Shown piece after piece: positions 16,678-24,562 of a stretch of 41,367 nucleotides of DNA. Under the pieces are notes generated by a model. That model saw nothing but the letters and a program-made list of their open reading frames with translations. It did no database searches and was not told the DNA's origin. This DNA is from Flavobacteriaceae bacterium (GTDB lineage Bacteria > Bacteroidota > Bacteroidia > Flavobacteriales > Flavobacteriaceae), in the NCBI GenBank assembly GCA_028281065.1, contig JANQKN010000185.1:1-41367 (forward strand). The letters run 5' to 3'. The position numbers and the translations under genes are program-made. How positions within the stretch are numbered: position 1 is the stretch's first letter; each line of letters opens with the position of its first letter.

Positions 16678-16685
16678 CAAAAGTA
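16678..16685 (-). promoter_or_regulatory. -7 element of the ftsK promoter
   Basis: On the minus strand this reads TACTTTTG, matching TAnnTTTG, 17 bases before the ftsK ATG. It lies between dgkA and ftsK, so ftsK can be transcribed apart from dgkA. Confidence 0.6.
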
Positions 16686-16731
16686 CAAATTGTTAACGTT
16701 TGAATCTACATAAAATTTTGGAGTTTCTGTC

Positions 16732-17097
16732 CTAGAACTTTGGAATATAGATAAGGCAACCCACAATTACAGCTGCAATGGCAGCAAAGAACACAGCACC
16801 AGCAGCTACATCTTTAATATAGCCGATTTTGTTGTGGAAATCGGGATGTACAAAATTGGCTATTTCCTCAGCGGCAGTATTTAAGCCTTCAATACTCATG
16901 ACCAATCCGATAGCCAGGGTTTGGAAGATCCATTCGGAAGCGGAAATATCGTAATAAAACCCTGCTATTGTCATGAGTATGGCTATAGCGGCTTGGACTT
17001 GTATACTGGCTTCGTTTTTTAGCAACATCCAAGCACCTTTGGTAGCATATTTAAACCCAAGCAACCTTTTTACAAGAAAGGATTTTTTCTTTTCCAT
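16732..17097 (-). CDS. dgkA: Diacylglycerol kinase family membrane protein
   Basis: The 121-residue protein fits the DgkA / undecaprenol kinase family: a basic N-terminus, three transmembrane helices (about 32-48, 56-74 and 95-116), and the family motifs EGLNTAAEEIAN and KDVAAGAVFFAA, which hold the lipid and ATP-binding acidic residues. E. coli DgkA phosphorylates diacylglycerol, while related enzymes in Gram-positives phosphorylate undecaprenol; the sequence alone does not decide. It is the last gene of the minus-strand envelope group, and its own promoter lies at 17119-17126. Confidence 0.9.
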   Translation of the reverse strand: MEKKKSFLVKRLLGFKYATKGAWMLLKNEASIQVQAAIAILMTIAGFYYDISASEWIFQTLAIGLVMSIEGLNTAAEEIANFVHPDFHNKIGYIKDVAAGAVFFAAIAAVIVGCLIYIPKF

Positions 17098-17118
17098 CCC
17101 CAGAAGAATTTAGAGCCC

Positions 17119-17126
17119 CAAAGGTA
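17119..17126 (-). promoter_or_regulatory. -7 element of the dgkA promoter
   Basis: On the minus strand this reads TACCTTTG, matching TAnnTTTG, 21 bases before the ATG. Confidence 0.6.
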
Positions 17127-17152
17127 GCACTTTGTATTCACAACCACCTAAT

Positions 17153-17179
17153 AAAAAAAGGCTGCCCTCAGGCAGCCTT
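17153..17179 (-). terminator. Terminator of the Kazal lipoprotein gene
   Basis: A perfect 9-bp inverted repeat (AAGGCTGCC, loop CTCA) is followed on the minus strand by seven Ts. It is 48 bases downstream of the stop codon at 17228. Confidence 0.88.
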
Positions 17180-17227
17180 CTTCATAATTGAAACTTAACA
17201 AAACAACTTAACCTAAAAAAGCCAGTC

Positions 17228-19069
17228 TTAATTACAGTCTACAATATCGTTGGGTGTAAAATCATTACAGAATAGATAACATTCGTTGTACATGGTAAGT
17301 ACAGCCCCTGCAAATTCTACACAGATAGGGTCATAAGGTATATTGGCACAGTCTTCACATGGGTGTACGGGATCACAATCTACAAAGTCCGCTTCCGTAA
17401 AACCATCGCATAGTGCATAACAAGCATTGTGATACGTGATGATGCTTCCTCCAAATTCTACACAAACTGGATCGTATTCGTCATTACATCCACAATCGTT
17501 TTGGCATGTAGGGACTACGTATTCTATTTCTGCACAGCAATCCGGGTTATCGTTAACGCAAACGCGGATTACGTCTACATCCTGACCACTAGGCTCAAAG
17601 CTTAGCGTTATTGGTAATTGGGATAATTCGAAGAACCCTACAAACTCGTTGTTTCTAAATAGATCAAAAAAGTCATTCCCTGGGTTGTTAGCCGCAAAAT
17701 CGATAGTGATATCATATGTCCCTGCTGGGTTACAATCACCTACGTCTACAGCCAAATTGGTTATGGAGCACTCACCCGAGTTACAAGTAGGTGGCTCCCA
17801 TGTAATGTCTGCACAACAATTTGGATTGTCGTTAATACACACGACTACACCATCTATAGTACCTCCATTGGATTCGAACTCGAGGGTTAACGGCAAACTG
17901 GACAATGGGTAGAACCCTAAGAATTCACCGTTGATACTATATAGATCGAAATGGTCATTATCTGGGTTATTGGCCTGGAAGTCGATGGTAACATTATAAG
18001 TTCCTGAAGCAGGATCGTTACATTCACCAACGTCTGCTACTAGATTGGTAATAGAACACTCGCCACCATCACATATAGGTGGATCCCATGCAATTTCTGC
18101 ACAACAGTTTGGATCGTCGTTAATACATACAACTACACCTCCTGTGTTGGCTCCACTTTGCTCAAACTCTAAGGTAAGTGGCAAGCTGGATAGTGGGTAG
18201 TTTCCTAAGAAGTTACCAGCGAAGTCGTATACGTCGAAGGTATCGTTAGTAGCATTGATTACCTCGAAGTCTATTACAACAACGTAAACATTATTGGCGG
18301 GATCACACTGTCCCACTTCCACGGTTACATTAGTAATGTCACATCCGTCCGTAGGACAATCTACAAAGTCGTTGGGAGTATAACCTTCACAAAGTGCCAA
18401 ACACTCGTTGTCGAACTGAATAATACCTCCTTGGCTTTCTACACAAACAGGATCGAATTCGTCTGTACAATCGCAATCGTTCGGACAGTCTACAAAATCT
18501 TCTTCAGTAAATCCTTCACATTCCGCTATACAAGCATTGGGGAAGGTGATTATCTCCCCTCCATTGGGGGTGTTTATTTCTACACAAACTGGATCTACTA
18601 CGTCAGGACAATCGCAGGGGTCGAACGTACAGGATTCCAGAAGTTCGATAAACTCTTGCTCGTTATTTATGGTAATGATTTCAATGTCGTTGGTAGCAGG
18701 ATTGTACCATATTACATCGAAGGGGAACTCTATCCCTACAATATAGAGTTCTGGGGTGGAATTGATGATCACAGTAATCAACTCCCCTAAATTTTCCACG
18801 GTCACTGTTGCTCCATTGTTGTAGATTAGGGTAATGGGGTATACGAATTCGAAGCAAAAGTCGATAACAAGGTTACCGGTAGGGTTGGCTTCGTCGATAA
18901 GCACTCCGTTATCATCGAAATGCGTTTGCAATTGAGAAATTGCATTCTGTACAGACTCACTCTCCTGAACGTTTTGTGGTTCTGTAATGGCGTCGTCGTT
19001 GGTACATGCTACAAAGGATAGCGAAAGTAGGCATGCGAAAAAGAAAATTTTGAAATACTTCATTTTCAA
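17228..19069 (-). CDS. Surface lipoprotein with four Kazal-like modules and three cysteine-rich repeats
   Basis: The 613-residue lipoprotein has a lipobox at C22 (SFVAC) and an N-terminal domain (about 40-150). Then come two Kazal-like modules (152-195 and 199-238), three repeats of about 90 residues (243-333, 338-429, 434-522; each starts CxITN and ends in a CCAxI stretch and a final Cys), and two more Kazal-like modules (526-565 and 571-612). Each Kazal module has six cysteines in C-x-C-x7-C / N-x-C-x3-C / C order (x8 in the last) with DPV/I-C; the residue two after the second cysteine (the P1 position in true inhibitors) is Asp in three and Asn in the last. Kazal proteins inhibit serine proteases, so a protective role at the surface is possible. 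It is divergent from the ECF sigma unit and has its own terminator. Confidence 0.85.
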   Translation of the reverse strand: MKMKYFKIFFFACLLSLSFVACTNDDAITEPQNVQESESVQNAISQLQTHFDDNGVLIDEANPTGNLVIDFCFEFVYPITLIYNNGATVTVENLGELITVIINSTPELYIVGIEFPFDVIWYNPATNDIEIITINNEQEFIELLESCTFDPCDCPDVVDPVCVEINTPNGGEIITFPNACIAECEGFTEEDFVDCPNDCDCTDEFDPVCVESQGGIIQFDNECLALCEGYTPNDFVDCPTDGCDITNVTVEVGQCDPANNVYVVVIDFEVINATNDTFDVYDFAGNFLGNYPLSSLPLTLEFEQSGANTGGVVVCINDDPNCCAEIAWDPPICDGGECSITNLVADVGECNDPASGTYNVTIDFQANNPDNDHFDLYSINGEFLGFYPLSSLPLTLEFESNGGTIDGVVVCINDNPNCCADITWEPPTCNSGECSITNLAVDVGDCNPAGTYDITIDFAANNPGNDFFDLFRNNEFVGFFELSQLPITLSFEPSGQDVDVIRVCVNDNPDCCAEIEYVVPTCQNDCGCNDEYDPVCVEFGGSIITYHNACYALCDGFTEADFVDCDPVHPCEDCANIPYDPICVEFAGAVLTMYNECYLFCNDFTPNDIVDCN

Positions 19070-19169
19070 TGGTTTAAGGTTAACAGTGGGCGTGTTTTTT
19101 TGATGTTAATCTACCATAAGACAATCCAAGCGGAAAAAACCCTACCAGAAATTAAATTTATTTTTTACA

Positions 19170-19177
19170 TAGCTTTG
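19170..19177 (+). promoter_or_regulatory. -7 element upstream of the ECF sigma gene
   Basis: TAGCTTTG matches TAnnTTTG, 35 bases before the ATG of the sigma factor gene. A vegetative promoter would let the sigma factor be made at a basal level. Confidence 0.5.
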
Positions 19178-19212
19178 AACCCAAGGTTTTCTTACGGTCA
19201 CCAACCATTTAT

Positions 19213-19725
19213 ATGCTTAAAGAACTGAAAAAAATATGCAATCCCACGGTTTTTGAAGATATTTTCAAGACCTATGCGGGTGATTTAAAACAATTTCTCT
19301 TCTTTAAAACCCAAGACCTTGATCTTGCCGAGGATATCCTACAGGAAACTTTTGTGAAATTATGGGAAAACTGCGAGAAGGTTTCCTATACTAAAGTAAA
19401 GGGGTATTTGTTTACCGTTGCTAACAATAAGTTCATCAATTGGACAAAGCATAAAAAAGTTGTGAGGAATTACGAAAAATCTGCTGTGTCCAAAAATGAT
19501 CAGGAATCGCCCGAATTTATTCTGTTGGGAAAAGAATTTTTGCAAAAAATAGAACAAGCCATTCAGGATTTACCAGAAACCCAACGGGAAGTTTTCCTGT
19601 TGAGCCGTATGGAAAAAAAGAAATATGCAGAAATAGGGGAGCAGCTGGGGATCTCGGTAAAAGCGGTGGAAAAACGGATGCATTTGGCCCTTAAAACGTT
19701 GCGAAATACCATTGGTAATGTATAA
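19213..19725 (+). CDS. ECF-type RNA polymerase sigma factor (FecI-like)
   Basis: The 170-residue protein has only sigma regions 2 and 4, as in ECF sigma factors. Region 2 (about 10-90) includes FKTYAGDLKQFLFFKT, DLAEDILQETFVKLWEN (core-binding region 2.2) and GYLFTVANNKFINW (-10 recognition side). Region 4 (about 115-165) has LPETQREVFLLSRMEKKKYAEIGEQLGISVKAVEKRM, a helix-turn-helix for the -35 element. It is followed by a FecR anti-sigma gene (64-base gap) and a TonB receptor, the standard order of cell-surface signalling units. Transcription goes away from the Kazal lipoprotein gene, with 143 bases between the two starts. Confidence 0.93.
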   Translation: MLKELKKICNPTVFEDIFKTYAGDLKQFLFFKTQDLDLAEDILQETFVKLWENCEKVSYTKVKGYLFTVANNKFINWTKHKKVVRNYEKSAVSKNDQESPEFILLGKEFLQKIEQAIQDLPETQREVFLLSRMEKKKYAEIGEQLGISVKAVEKRMHLALKTLRNTIGNV

Positions 19726-19789
19726 TTATAAAAAATATGGAATGAGAGGTAGGGTATTTGTTTCCTAAGCTGTCTTAATTGTGATATTT

Positions 19790-20713
19790 ATGGAAAAGCA
19801 CGATTTAAATAACGAACAAGAAGCCTATCTGGCCCAATGGATGGAAGGTGCCTTGAGTGATGAGGAACTCGCCGGGTATATTCCAGAAGAAGAGATCGCT
19901 TTCTATAAAAAACTCCGACTGGGGACAGAAGTATTACGCTCTCCCGGAGAAGATATCTTTTTAGGTATACAACAAAAGATCAATAACAAGCGAGAGGTAC
20001 AACTGTCGCGCAAAAGTAATTTAAAGTGGGCTATTGCTGCGGCAGCTTCTCTCGTTTTATTCCTTACAAGTTACTTTTTTCTCGGCAATGATACCATAGC
20101 GATTACCACTTCTTTTTCGGAACAAAGAAATATTGAATTGTTAGACAATTCAGAAGTTACGCTCAATGCCAAGACCCAGTTGAGTTATGACGAAGGCGAA
20201 TGGGAACACCATAGGGAAGTGCATTTGGATGGGGAAGCATACTTTAAAGTGGAGAAAGGAAGCACTTTTGCCGTGATTACCGATCAAGGAACGGTGGAGG
20301 TGCTGGGAACCCAGTTCAATGTAAAATCCACATTGGATTTTTTTGAAGTAACTTGCTACGAAGGAAAAGTACAGGTAAGCAAAGATGGAGAGGCCCGAAT
20401 CCTTTTTCCAGGAATGACCTATAGAAGAATAAATGGCCACCCCATTGAAAATGGACGGTCTACACATAAACAACCCAGTTGGATTCACGGAGAAAGCACT
20501 TTCAAAAGTGTGCCGCTTACCTATGTAATCGCCGAATTGGAAAATCAATATTCGCTTAAATTTGATACTAAAGCGATTGATGGTAATGTGAATTTTACGG
20601 GTAGTTTTGGACATGATAATGAGGAAGTAGCGTTGTCCACCGTTTTTAACGCCATGCGTATAGAGTATAGCTACAATGACCAAAAAGTTATTGTGCTTCG
20701 CCCATATGAATAA
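19790..20713 (+). CDS. FecR-family anti-sigma factor
   Basis: The 307-residue protein (ATG at 19790; the frame also opens at a GTG three codons earlier) has a cytoplasmic sigma-binding helical part (1-75), one transmembrane helix at about 79-98, and a periplasmic part. The FecR domain is seen in SEVTLNAKTQLSYD, REVHLDGEAYFKVEKG, FAVITDQGTVEVLGTQFNV and the following EGKVQV strand. The C-terminal domain (about 235-305), with SVPLTYVIAELENQYSLKF, is the STN-like domain common in Bacteroidota FecR proteins. It would hold the sigma factor at the membrane until the TonB receptor signals. The TonB receptor gene starts 8 bases before its stop. Confidence 0.92.
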   Translation: MEKHDLNNEQEAYLAQWMEGALSDEELAGYIPEEEIAFYKKLRLGTEVLRSPGEDIFLGIQQKINNKREVQLSRKSNLKWAIAAAASLVLFLTSYFFLGNDTIAITTSFSEQRNIELLDNSEVTLNAKTQLSYDEGEWEHHREVHLDGEAYFKVEKGSTFAVITDQGTVEVLGTQFNVKSTLDFFEVTCYEGKVQVSKDGEARILFPGMTYRRINGHPIENGRSTHKQPSWIHGESTFKSVPLTYVIAELENQYSLKFDTKAIDGNVNFTGSFGHDNEEVALSTVFNAMRIEYSYNDQKVIVLRPYE

Positions 20714-23024
20714 GAGAACTATTCTCATTTGGATTGTTATCCTATTTTTACCATTTGCAGCAGCTTTTTCCCAGGAAGAGGTTGCTTCTCGTGTTGCATT
20801 TAATGAAGCCCCAATTTCCGATGCGTTCCTAGAGCTCGAAGAAATCTATGATGTCCGTTTTTCCTATCAAGATGATCTAGTCACTGGAAAGACACTGAGC
20901 TTAGAAGCCGAAGACCGAACCCTCGATGAAATCCTAGAGATACTAGAAACCGAATTCGGGATCCGTTTCAAACAAATCGATGAGCGCTATATCTCCGTTT
21001 TTAAAGATGATTTGAACTTGGATGAAATCCAGCAGTTGGATAATGTTATTGTAACCAGCTACCTTACCAAAGGGATCTACAAAAACAAAGACGGTAGCTT
21101 TTCCCTACGCCCCAAGGAATTGGATGTGCTTCCGGGCCTAACGGAAGCCGATGTATTGGAGAGTATTCAATTGTTGCCCGGGGTCATCAGCCCCAATGAA
21201 ACTGCCACGGGATTTAGTGTACGGGGTGGAAGGGCAGACCAAAACCGAATTTTATGGGATGGCATCAATATATACCACAAAGGGCATTTGTTTGGAATGA
21301 TATCGGCCTTTAACCCCAATCGTATCGATAAGGTGGATTTTAGCAATAAAGGAACCCATCCCCGTTATGGGGAGCGCTTGTCTAGTGTGGTATCCATCGC
21401 TTCACGGGATAAAGTATCCGATCGGTTTTCGGCAGGGGTAGGGGTCAATGGGCTAGGAGCCGATGCTTATGTGGATATTCCTGTAGTAAAAGATAAGTTG
21501 GACATACAAGCTGGGGTAAGGCGTAGTTATGACGAATTGTTCCAATCGCTTACTTTTGAAAGGACAGCCGATAAGGTGTTTGAAAGTACCAAAATCACCA
21601 ATGCCGAGAATACCAACAACGAGTTTTATTTCTTGGACTACAATGTAAAGCTGAATTACAAAGCTAACGACAGGCACAGCTTTCATTTCAGTACTATTCA
21701 GATAGACAATAAGTTGGATTATCTAGTAAGGGATATAGATGATGGCACTGTCCTCAATGATCTTTTGGAGATAAACAACGAAGGCTACGGAGCCCATTGG
21801 CATGCCCAATGGGGGGAGAACGTTCGACAAGAGACGGGAGTGAGTCTGTCTAAGTACCGATTTACTTATAATTTTACCGAAACAACACCCGAAGAACGCG
21901 TCACCGATTTCGAAAAGAAGAATGTCATTTTCGATTCGGGTGTTTCCACAGAGTTTATTTTTAAAACAAAAAACGACCAGGAACTTTCCGTAGGCTATCA
22001 ATATTCCCTGAAAGACGTAAGCTATGCTTTTTTGGAAACGGCAGATCTTTTCTTTGTGTTGGATAGTGACCAAACGGTAGAAAACACCCATTCCCTCTTC
22101 GGAAATTACGAATATAGAAACCCCAATCTTTTCGATATTTCCGTGGGGGCGAGGGTGAGTTATTTCCAGAACTTGGATGCTTTTCGCATAGAGCCCCGAA
22201 TATTCCTTTACAAAGATTTATTCAGGAATGTAAAACTTCAGGTATCCGGGGAGGTTAAAAACCAGATTGTGAGCGAGATCGACGAAACCGTGTTGAGCGA
22301 TTTGTCATTAGAAAATAGGCTGTGGCGCTTGGCCGATGGCGAAACCTTCCCCATTATAAAGAGTTATCAAGTTTCGGCAGGGATTGTCTATAAAAACAAA
22401 GGGTGGACTTTGGATATGGACACCTATTACAAAGGAATCGACGGGCTTACCGCTTTAGCCCTTGGTTTTTTGAACCCTTTGGACAGTCAGTTCCATATCG
22501 GGAAACAAAAAATATTGGGAGGTGATTTTTATGTGAAGAAGGATTTTGGTTCACTGGCTACTTGGTTAAGCTACTCCATTAACAGTGTGGAGAGCAAATA
22601 TAGAGGGCTTAACGATGATGATTATTTCACGGCGAGCAATAGCATTAGGCATAACGTAACGGCTTCACTAACCTACCGATCCAAAGGGTTTCAGGTAGCC
22701 TTGGGTTGGAACTGGCATACGGGTAGACCCTTTACCGAAGCATTGGTAGAACCCTCTTCGGGCGAACTGTTTTTTCAGAATATAAATACCGAACGCCTGC
22801 CCATATACCATCGTTTGGACTTTTCTTCTACCTACGGCTTCCGTTTTTCCAGCAAGAGCCCGTTACGGGGAAAGATAGGCTTGTCCGTAAGGAATGTATA
22901 CGACAAGAAAAACTACCTGAGTAGGGAATACTTCGGTAACAACAACATAAACGATCCCGTTACCGTAATCGATAAGTTTTCCTTAGGATTTACCCCCAAT
23001 CTTTTATTCCGTCTTTCTTGGTAA
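20706..23024 (+). CDS. TonB-dependent outer membrane receptor with N-terminal STN domain
   Basis: The 772-residue protein starts at ATG 20706 (MNKRTILIW), overlapping the FecR stop by 8 bases; the frame is open 30 bases earlier, but this start gives a clean signal peptide ending in AAAFSQ (about residue 22). Residues about 26-95 form an STN signalling domain. The plug (about 108-235) includes DVLESIQLLPGV, GFSVRGGRADQNRILWDGINIY and a KVDFSNKGTHPRYGERLSSVVSI strand. The rest is the beta-barrel, ending in FRLSW, a normal Omp C-terminus. STN plus plug fits a FecA-type transducer. No SusD gene follows, so this is not a SusCD glycan pair. The substrate is unknown. It ends 4 bases before the stop of tpx on the other strand. 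Confidence 0.92.
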   Translation: MNKRTILIWIVILFLPFAAAFSQEEVASRVAFNEAPISDAFLELEEIYDVRFSYQDDLVTGKTLSLEAEDRTLDEILEILETEFGIRFKQIDERYISVFKDDLNLDEIQQLDNVIVTSYLTKGIYKNKDGSFSLRPKELDVLPGLTEADVLESIQLLPGVISPNETATGFSVRGGRADQNRILWDGINIYHKGHLFGMISAFNPNRIDKVDFSNKGTHPRYGERLSSVVSIASRDKVSDRFSAGVGVNGLGADAYVDIPVVKDKLDIQAGVRRSYDELFQSLTFERTADKVFESTKITNAENTNNEFYFLDYNVKLNYKANDRHSFHFSTIQIDNKLDYLVRDIDDGTVLNDLLEINNEGYGAHWHAQWGENVRQETGVSLSKYRFTYNFTETTPEERVTDFEKKNVIFDSGVSTEFIFKTKNDQELSVGYQYSLKDVSYAFLETADLFFVLDSDQTVENTHSLFGNYEYRNPNLFDISVGARVSYFQNLDAFRIEPRIFLYKDLFRNVKLQVSGEVKNQIVSEIDETVLSDLSLENRLWRLADGETFPIIKSYQVSAGIVYKNKGWTLDMDTYYKGIDGLTALALGFLNPLDSQFHIGKQKILGGDFYVKKDFGSLATWLSYSINSVESKYRGLNDDDYFTASNSIRHNVTASLTYRSKGFQVALGWNWHTGRPFTEALVEPSSGELFFQNINTERLPIYHRLDFSSTYGFRFSSKSPLRGKIGLSVRNVYDKKNYLSREYFGNNNINDPVTVIDKFSLGFTPNLLFRLSW

Positions 23025-23028
23025 TTTA

Positions 23029-23529
23029 CTAGGGAAGCGAATTCAATGCAGCTTCGTAGTTGGGTTCCTGTCCAATTTCAGGAACTTGCTCCGTGTAAAG
23101 AACATTATTGCTTTCATCGAGTACAATCACGGCCCGGGAATGCAATCCGGAAAAAGCACTTTGAGTCACTTCAAGTCCGTAATCTTTTCCAAAGGAACCG
23201 TCCTTGTAATCACTAAGCATTTCTACGTTTTCAATCCCTTCGGCTGCACAAAAGCGAGCTTGGGCAAAAGGAAGATCGCGGGAAATGCAGAGTACTTTGG
23301 TATTCTGCAAGCCTGCAGCCTCTTCATTGAACTTTCGTGAAGACGCAGCACAGATACCCGTATCCACGCTGGGAAATACATTTAGGATTTTTCGCATTCC
23401 GTCGTAATCCGAAAGCGATTTCGGGGATAGATCGGTAGCGGTTAATGTAAAATTGGGAGCGGTAGTTCCCACTTCGGGAAGGTTTCCTATGGTTTCTGCT
23501 GGGTTTCCCCCAAGGGTGATCTTAGCCAT
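23029..23529 (-). CDS. tpx: Thiol peroxidase Tpx
   Basis: The 166-residue protein is an atypical 2-Cys peroxiredoxin that reduces H2O2 and alkyl hydroperoxides with thioredoxin. Peroxidatic Cys60 lies in FPSVDTGICAASSRKFNEEA and the resolving Cys94 in AQARFCAAEG, with a further Cys81; these match E. coli Tpx positions 61, 95 and 82. Length is normal. It converges with the TonB receptor gene with only 4 bases between stops. Confidence 0.94.
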   Translation of the reverse strand: MAKITLGGNPAETIGNLPEVGTTAPNFTLTATDLSPKSLSDYDGMRKILNVFPSVDTGICAASSRKFNEEAAGLQNTKVLCISRDLPFAQARFCAAEGIENVEMLSDYKDGSFGKDYGLEVTQSAFSGLHSRAVIVLDESNNVLYTEQVPEIGQEPNYEAALNSLP

Positions 23530-23597
23530 GCGAATAAGGTTTCATGTTAGAACCTTAAAATTACGACTAAGAATTTACTTTACGGTGCAGATTCCGT

Positions 23598-23634
23598 AAA
23601 AAAATAGCCCCTCCTCGGCACAAGGAAGGGCTAT
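23598..23634 (-). terminator. Terminator of the AhpC-like peroxiredoxin gene
   Basis: An 11-bp near-perfect stem (ATAGCCC with a one-pair mismatch then TCC, about a 9-base loop) is followed on the minus strand by seven Ts. It lies about 40 bases after the peroxiredoxin stop and before the tpx promoter region. Confidence 0.8.
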
Positions 23635-23674
23635 ACTTAACCTAACTTAAAAAATAAACTAATCAATAATAGTA

Positions 23675-24319
23675 TTAGTTTAAATGCTGTGATAAATAGT
23701 TGGCCACACCTTCACGGTCTGCATTCATGGCAGTAGCCCCTTCTTGCCAGTTGGCTGGGCATACTTCACCGTTTTTCTGAACGTGGGTGTAAGCATCTAT
23801 TAAACGGATAAATTCCTGAACGTTTCTCCCTACAGGCATGTGGTTTACACTTTCGTGGAAAACGGTTCCTTCCTCGTCGATAAGGTAAGTAGCACGGTAA
23901 GTAACGTTGTCACCTTCTACCAATACAGTATCGGTGGCTTCGTCGTAACGCTCATTGGTAATATCCAAGATATCCAATTGAGTGGAAAGGTTACGGTTGC
24001 TGTCTGCTAGGATAGGGTAGGTAATCCCTTCGATTCCTCCCATGTTTTTAGGAGTGTTTAACCAAGCGAAGTGTACTTCTGGAGTGTCGCAAGACGCACC
24101 AATAACCATGGTGTTTCTTTTTTCGAATTCGTCCATGGCAGCTTGGAAAGCATGCAGCTCGGTAGGACAAACAAAAGTAAAGTCTTTGGGGTACCAGAAA
24201 AGCAAGATTTTCTTGTTCTCTTTCTGGGCCTTTTCAAGCACGTTTATTTTTTCGGAAACTCCAGTATTGTTGATCGCATCAACAGAAATATTCGGAAATT
24301 TTTTACCAACAAAAGCCAT
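23675..24319 (-). CDS. 2-Cys peroxiredoxin (AhpC/Prx1-type)
   Basis: The 214-residue protein reduces peroxides through Cys51 in FWYPKDFTFVCPTELHAF, the universal Prx motif, and resolving Cys187 in GEVCPANW near the C-terminus, so it is a typical 2-Cys form that makes disulfide-linked dimers. Length and both motifs fit AhpC/Prx1. No AhpF partner is adjacent, so the reductant may be thioredoxin or an AhpF coded elsewhere. Together with tpx it forms a pair of peroxidase genes on the same strand, each with its own signals. Confidence 0.94.
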   Translation of the reverse strand: MAFVGKKFPNISVDAINNTGVSEKINVLEKAQKENKKILLFWYPKDFTFVCPTELHAFQAAMDEFEKRNTMVIGASCDTPEVHFAWLNTPKNMGGIEGITYPILADSNRNLSTQLDILDITNERYDEATDTVLVEGDNVTYRATYLIDEEGTVFHESVNHMPVGRNVQEFIRLIDAYTHVQKNGEVCPANWQEGATAMNADREGVANYLSQHLN

Positions 24320-24357
24320 AGATTTTCTTTTTTAAAGTGTTTCAATTTTTGCGGCTG

Positions 24358-24365
24358 CAAAAGTA
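24358..24365 (-). promoter_or_regulatory. -7 element of the peroxiredoxin promoter
   Basis: On the minus strand this reads TACTTTTG, matching TAnnTTTG, 38 bases before the ATG. No clear -33 element or OxyR-like repeat was seen. Confidence 0.5.
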
Positions 24366-24562
24366 CGAAACAGACCTTCTAAGAAAAAGAAAATAAGACT
24401 ATTCTTTTTATAAAAATGAATCCTCTTTTTGTAATGGAAAGAGTCCCAGGAGTTTAACCGAATGATCGCTACAAAAGCCTTGCTCAAAAGATTTTTTGCC
24501 TACGAAATAGGGTTGTTATGAAATGATTTGAAAATCAGAAAGATCGGTTAAAAAGCTACAAT

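Noticed and set aside
17900-18500. Repeat region in the Kazal lipoprotein as a DNA duplication artefact
   Set aside because: The repeats differ widely at DNA and protein level, so they are old domain copies and not an assembly error.
20706-23024. SusC-type glycan receptor / polysaccharide utilisation locus
   Set aside because: No SusD, no glycoside hydrolase and a short 772-residue receptor.
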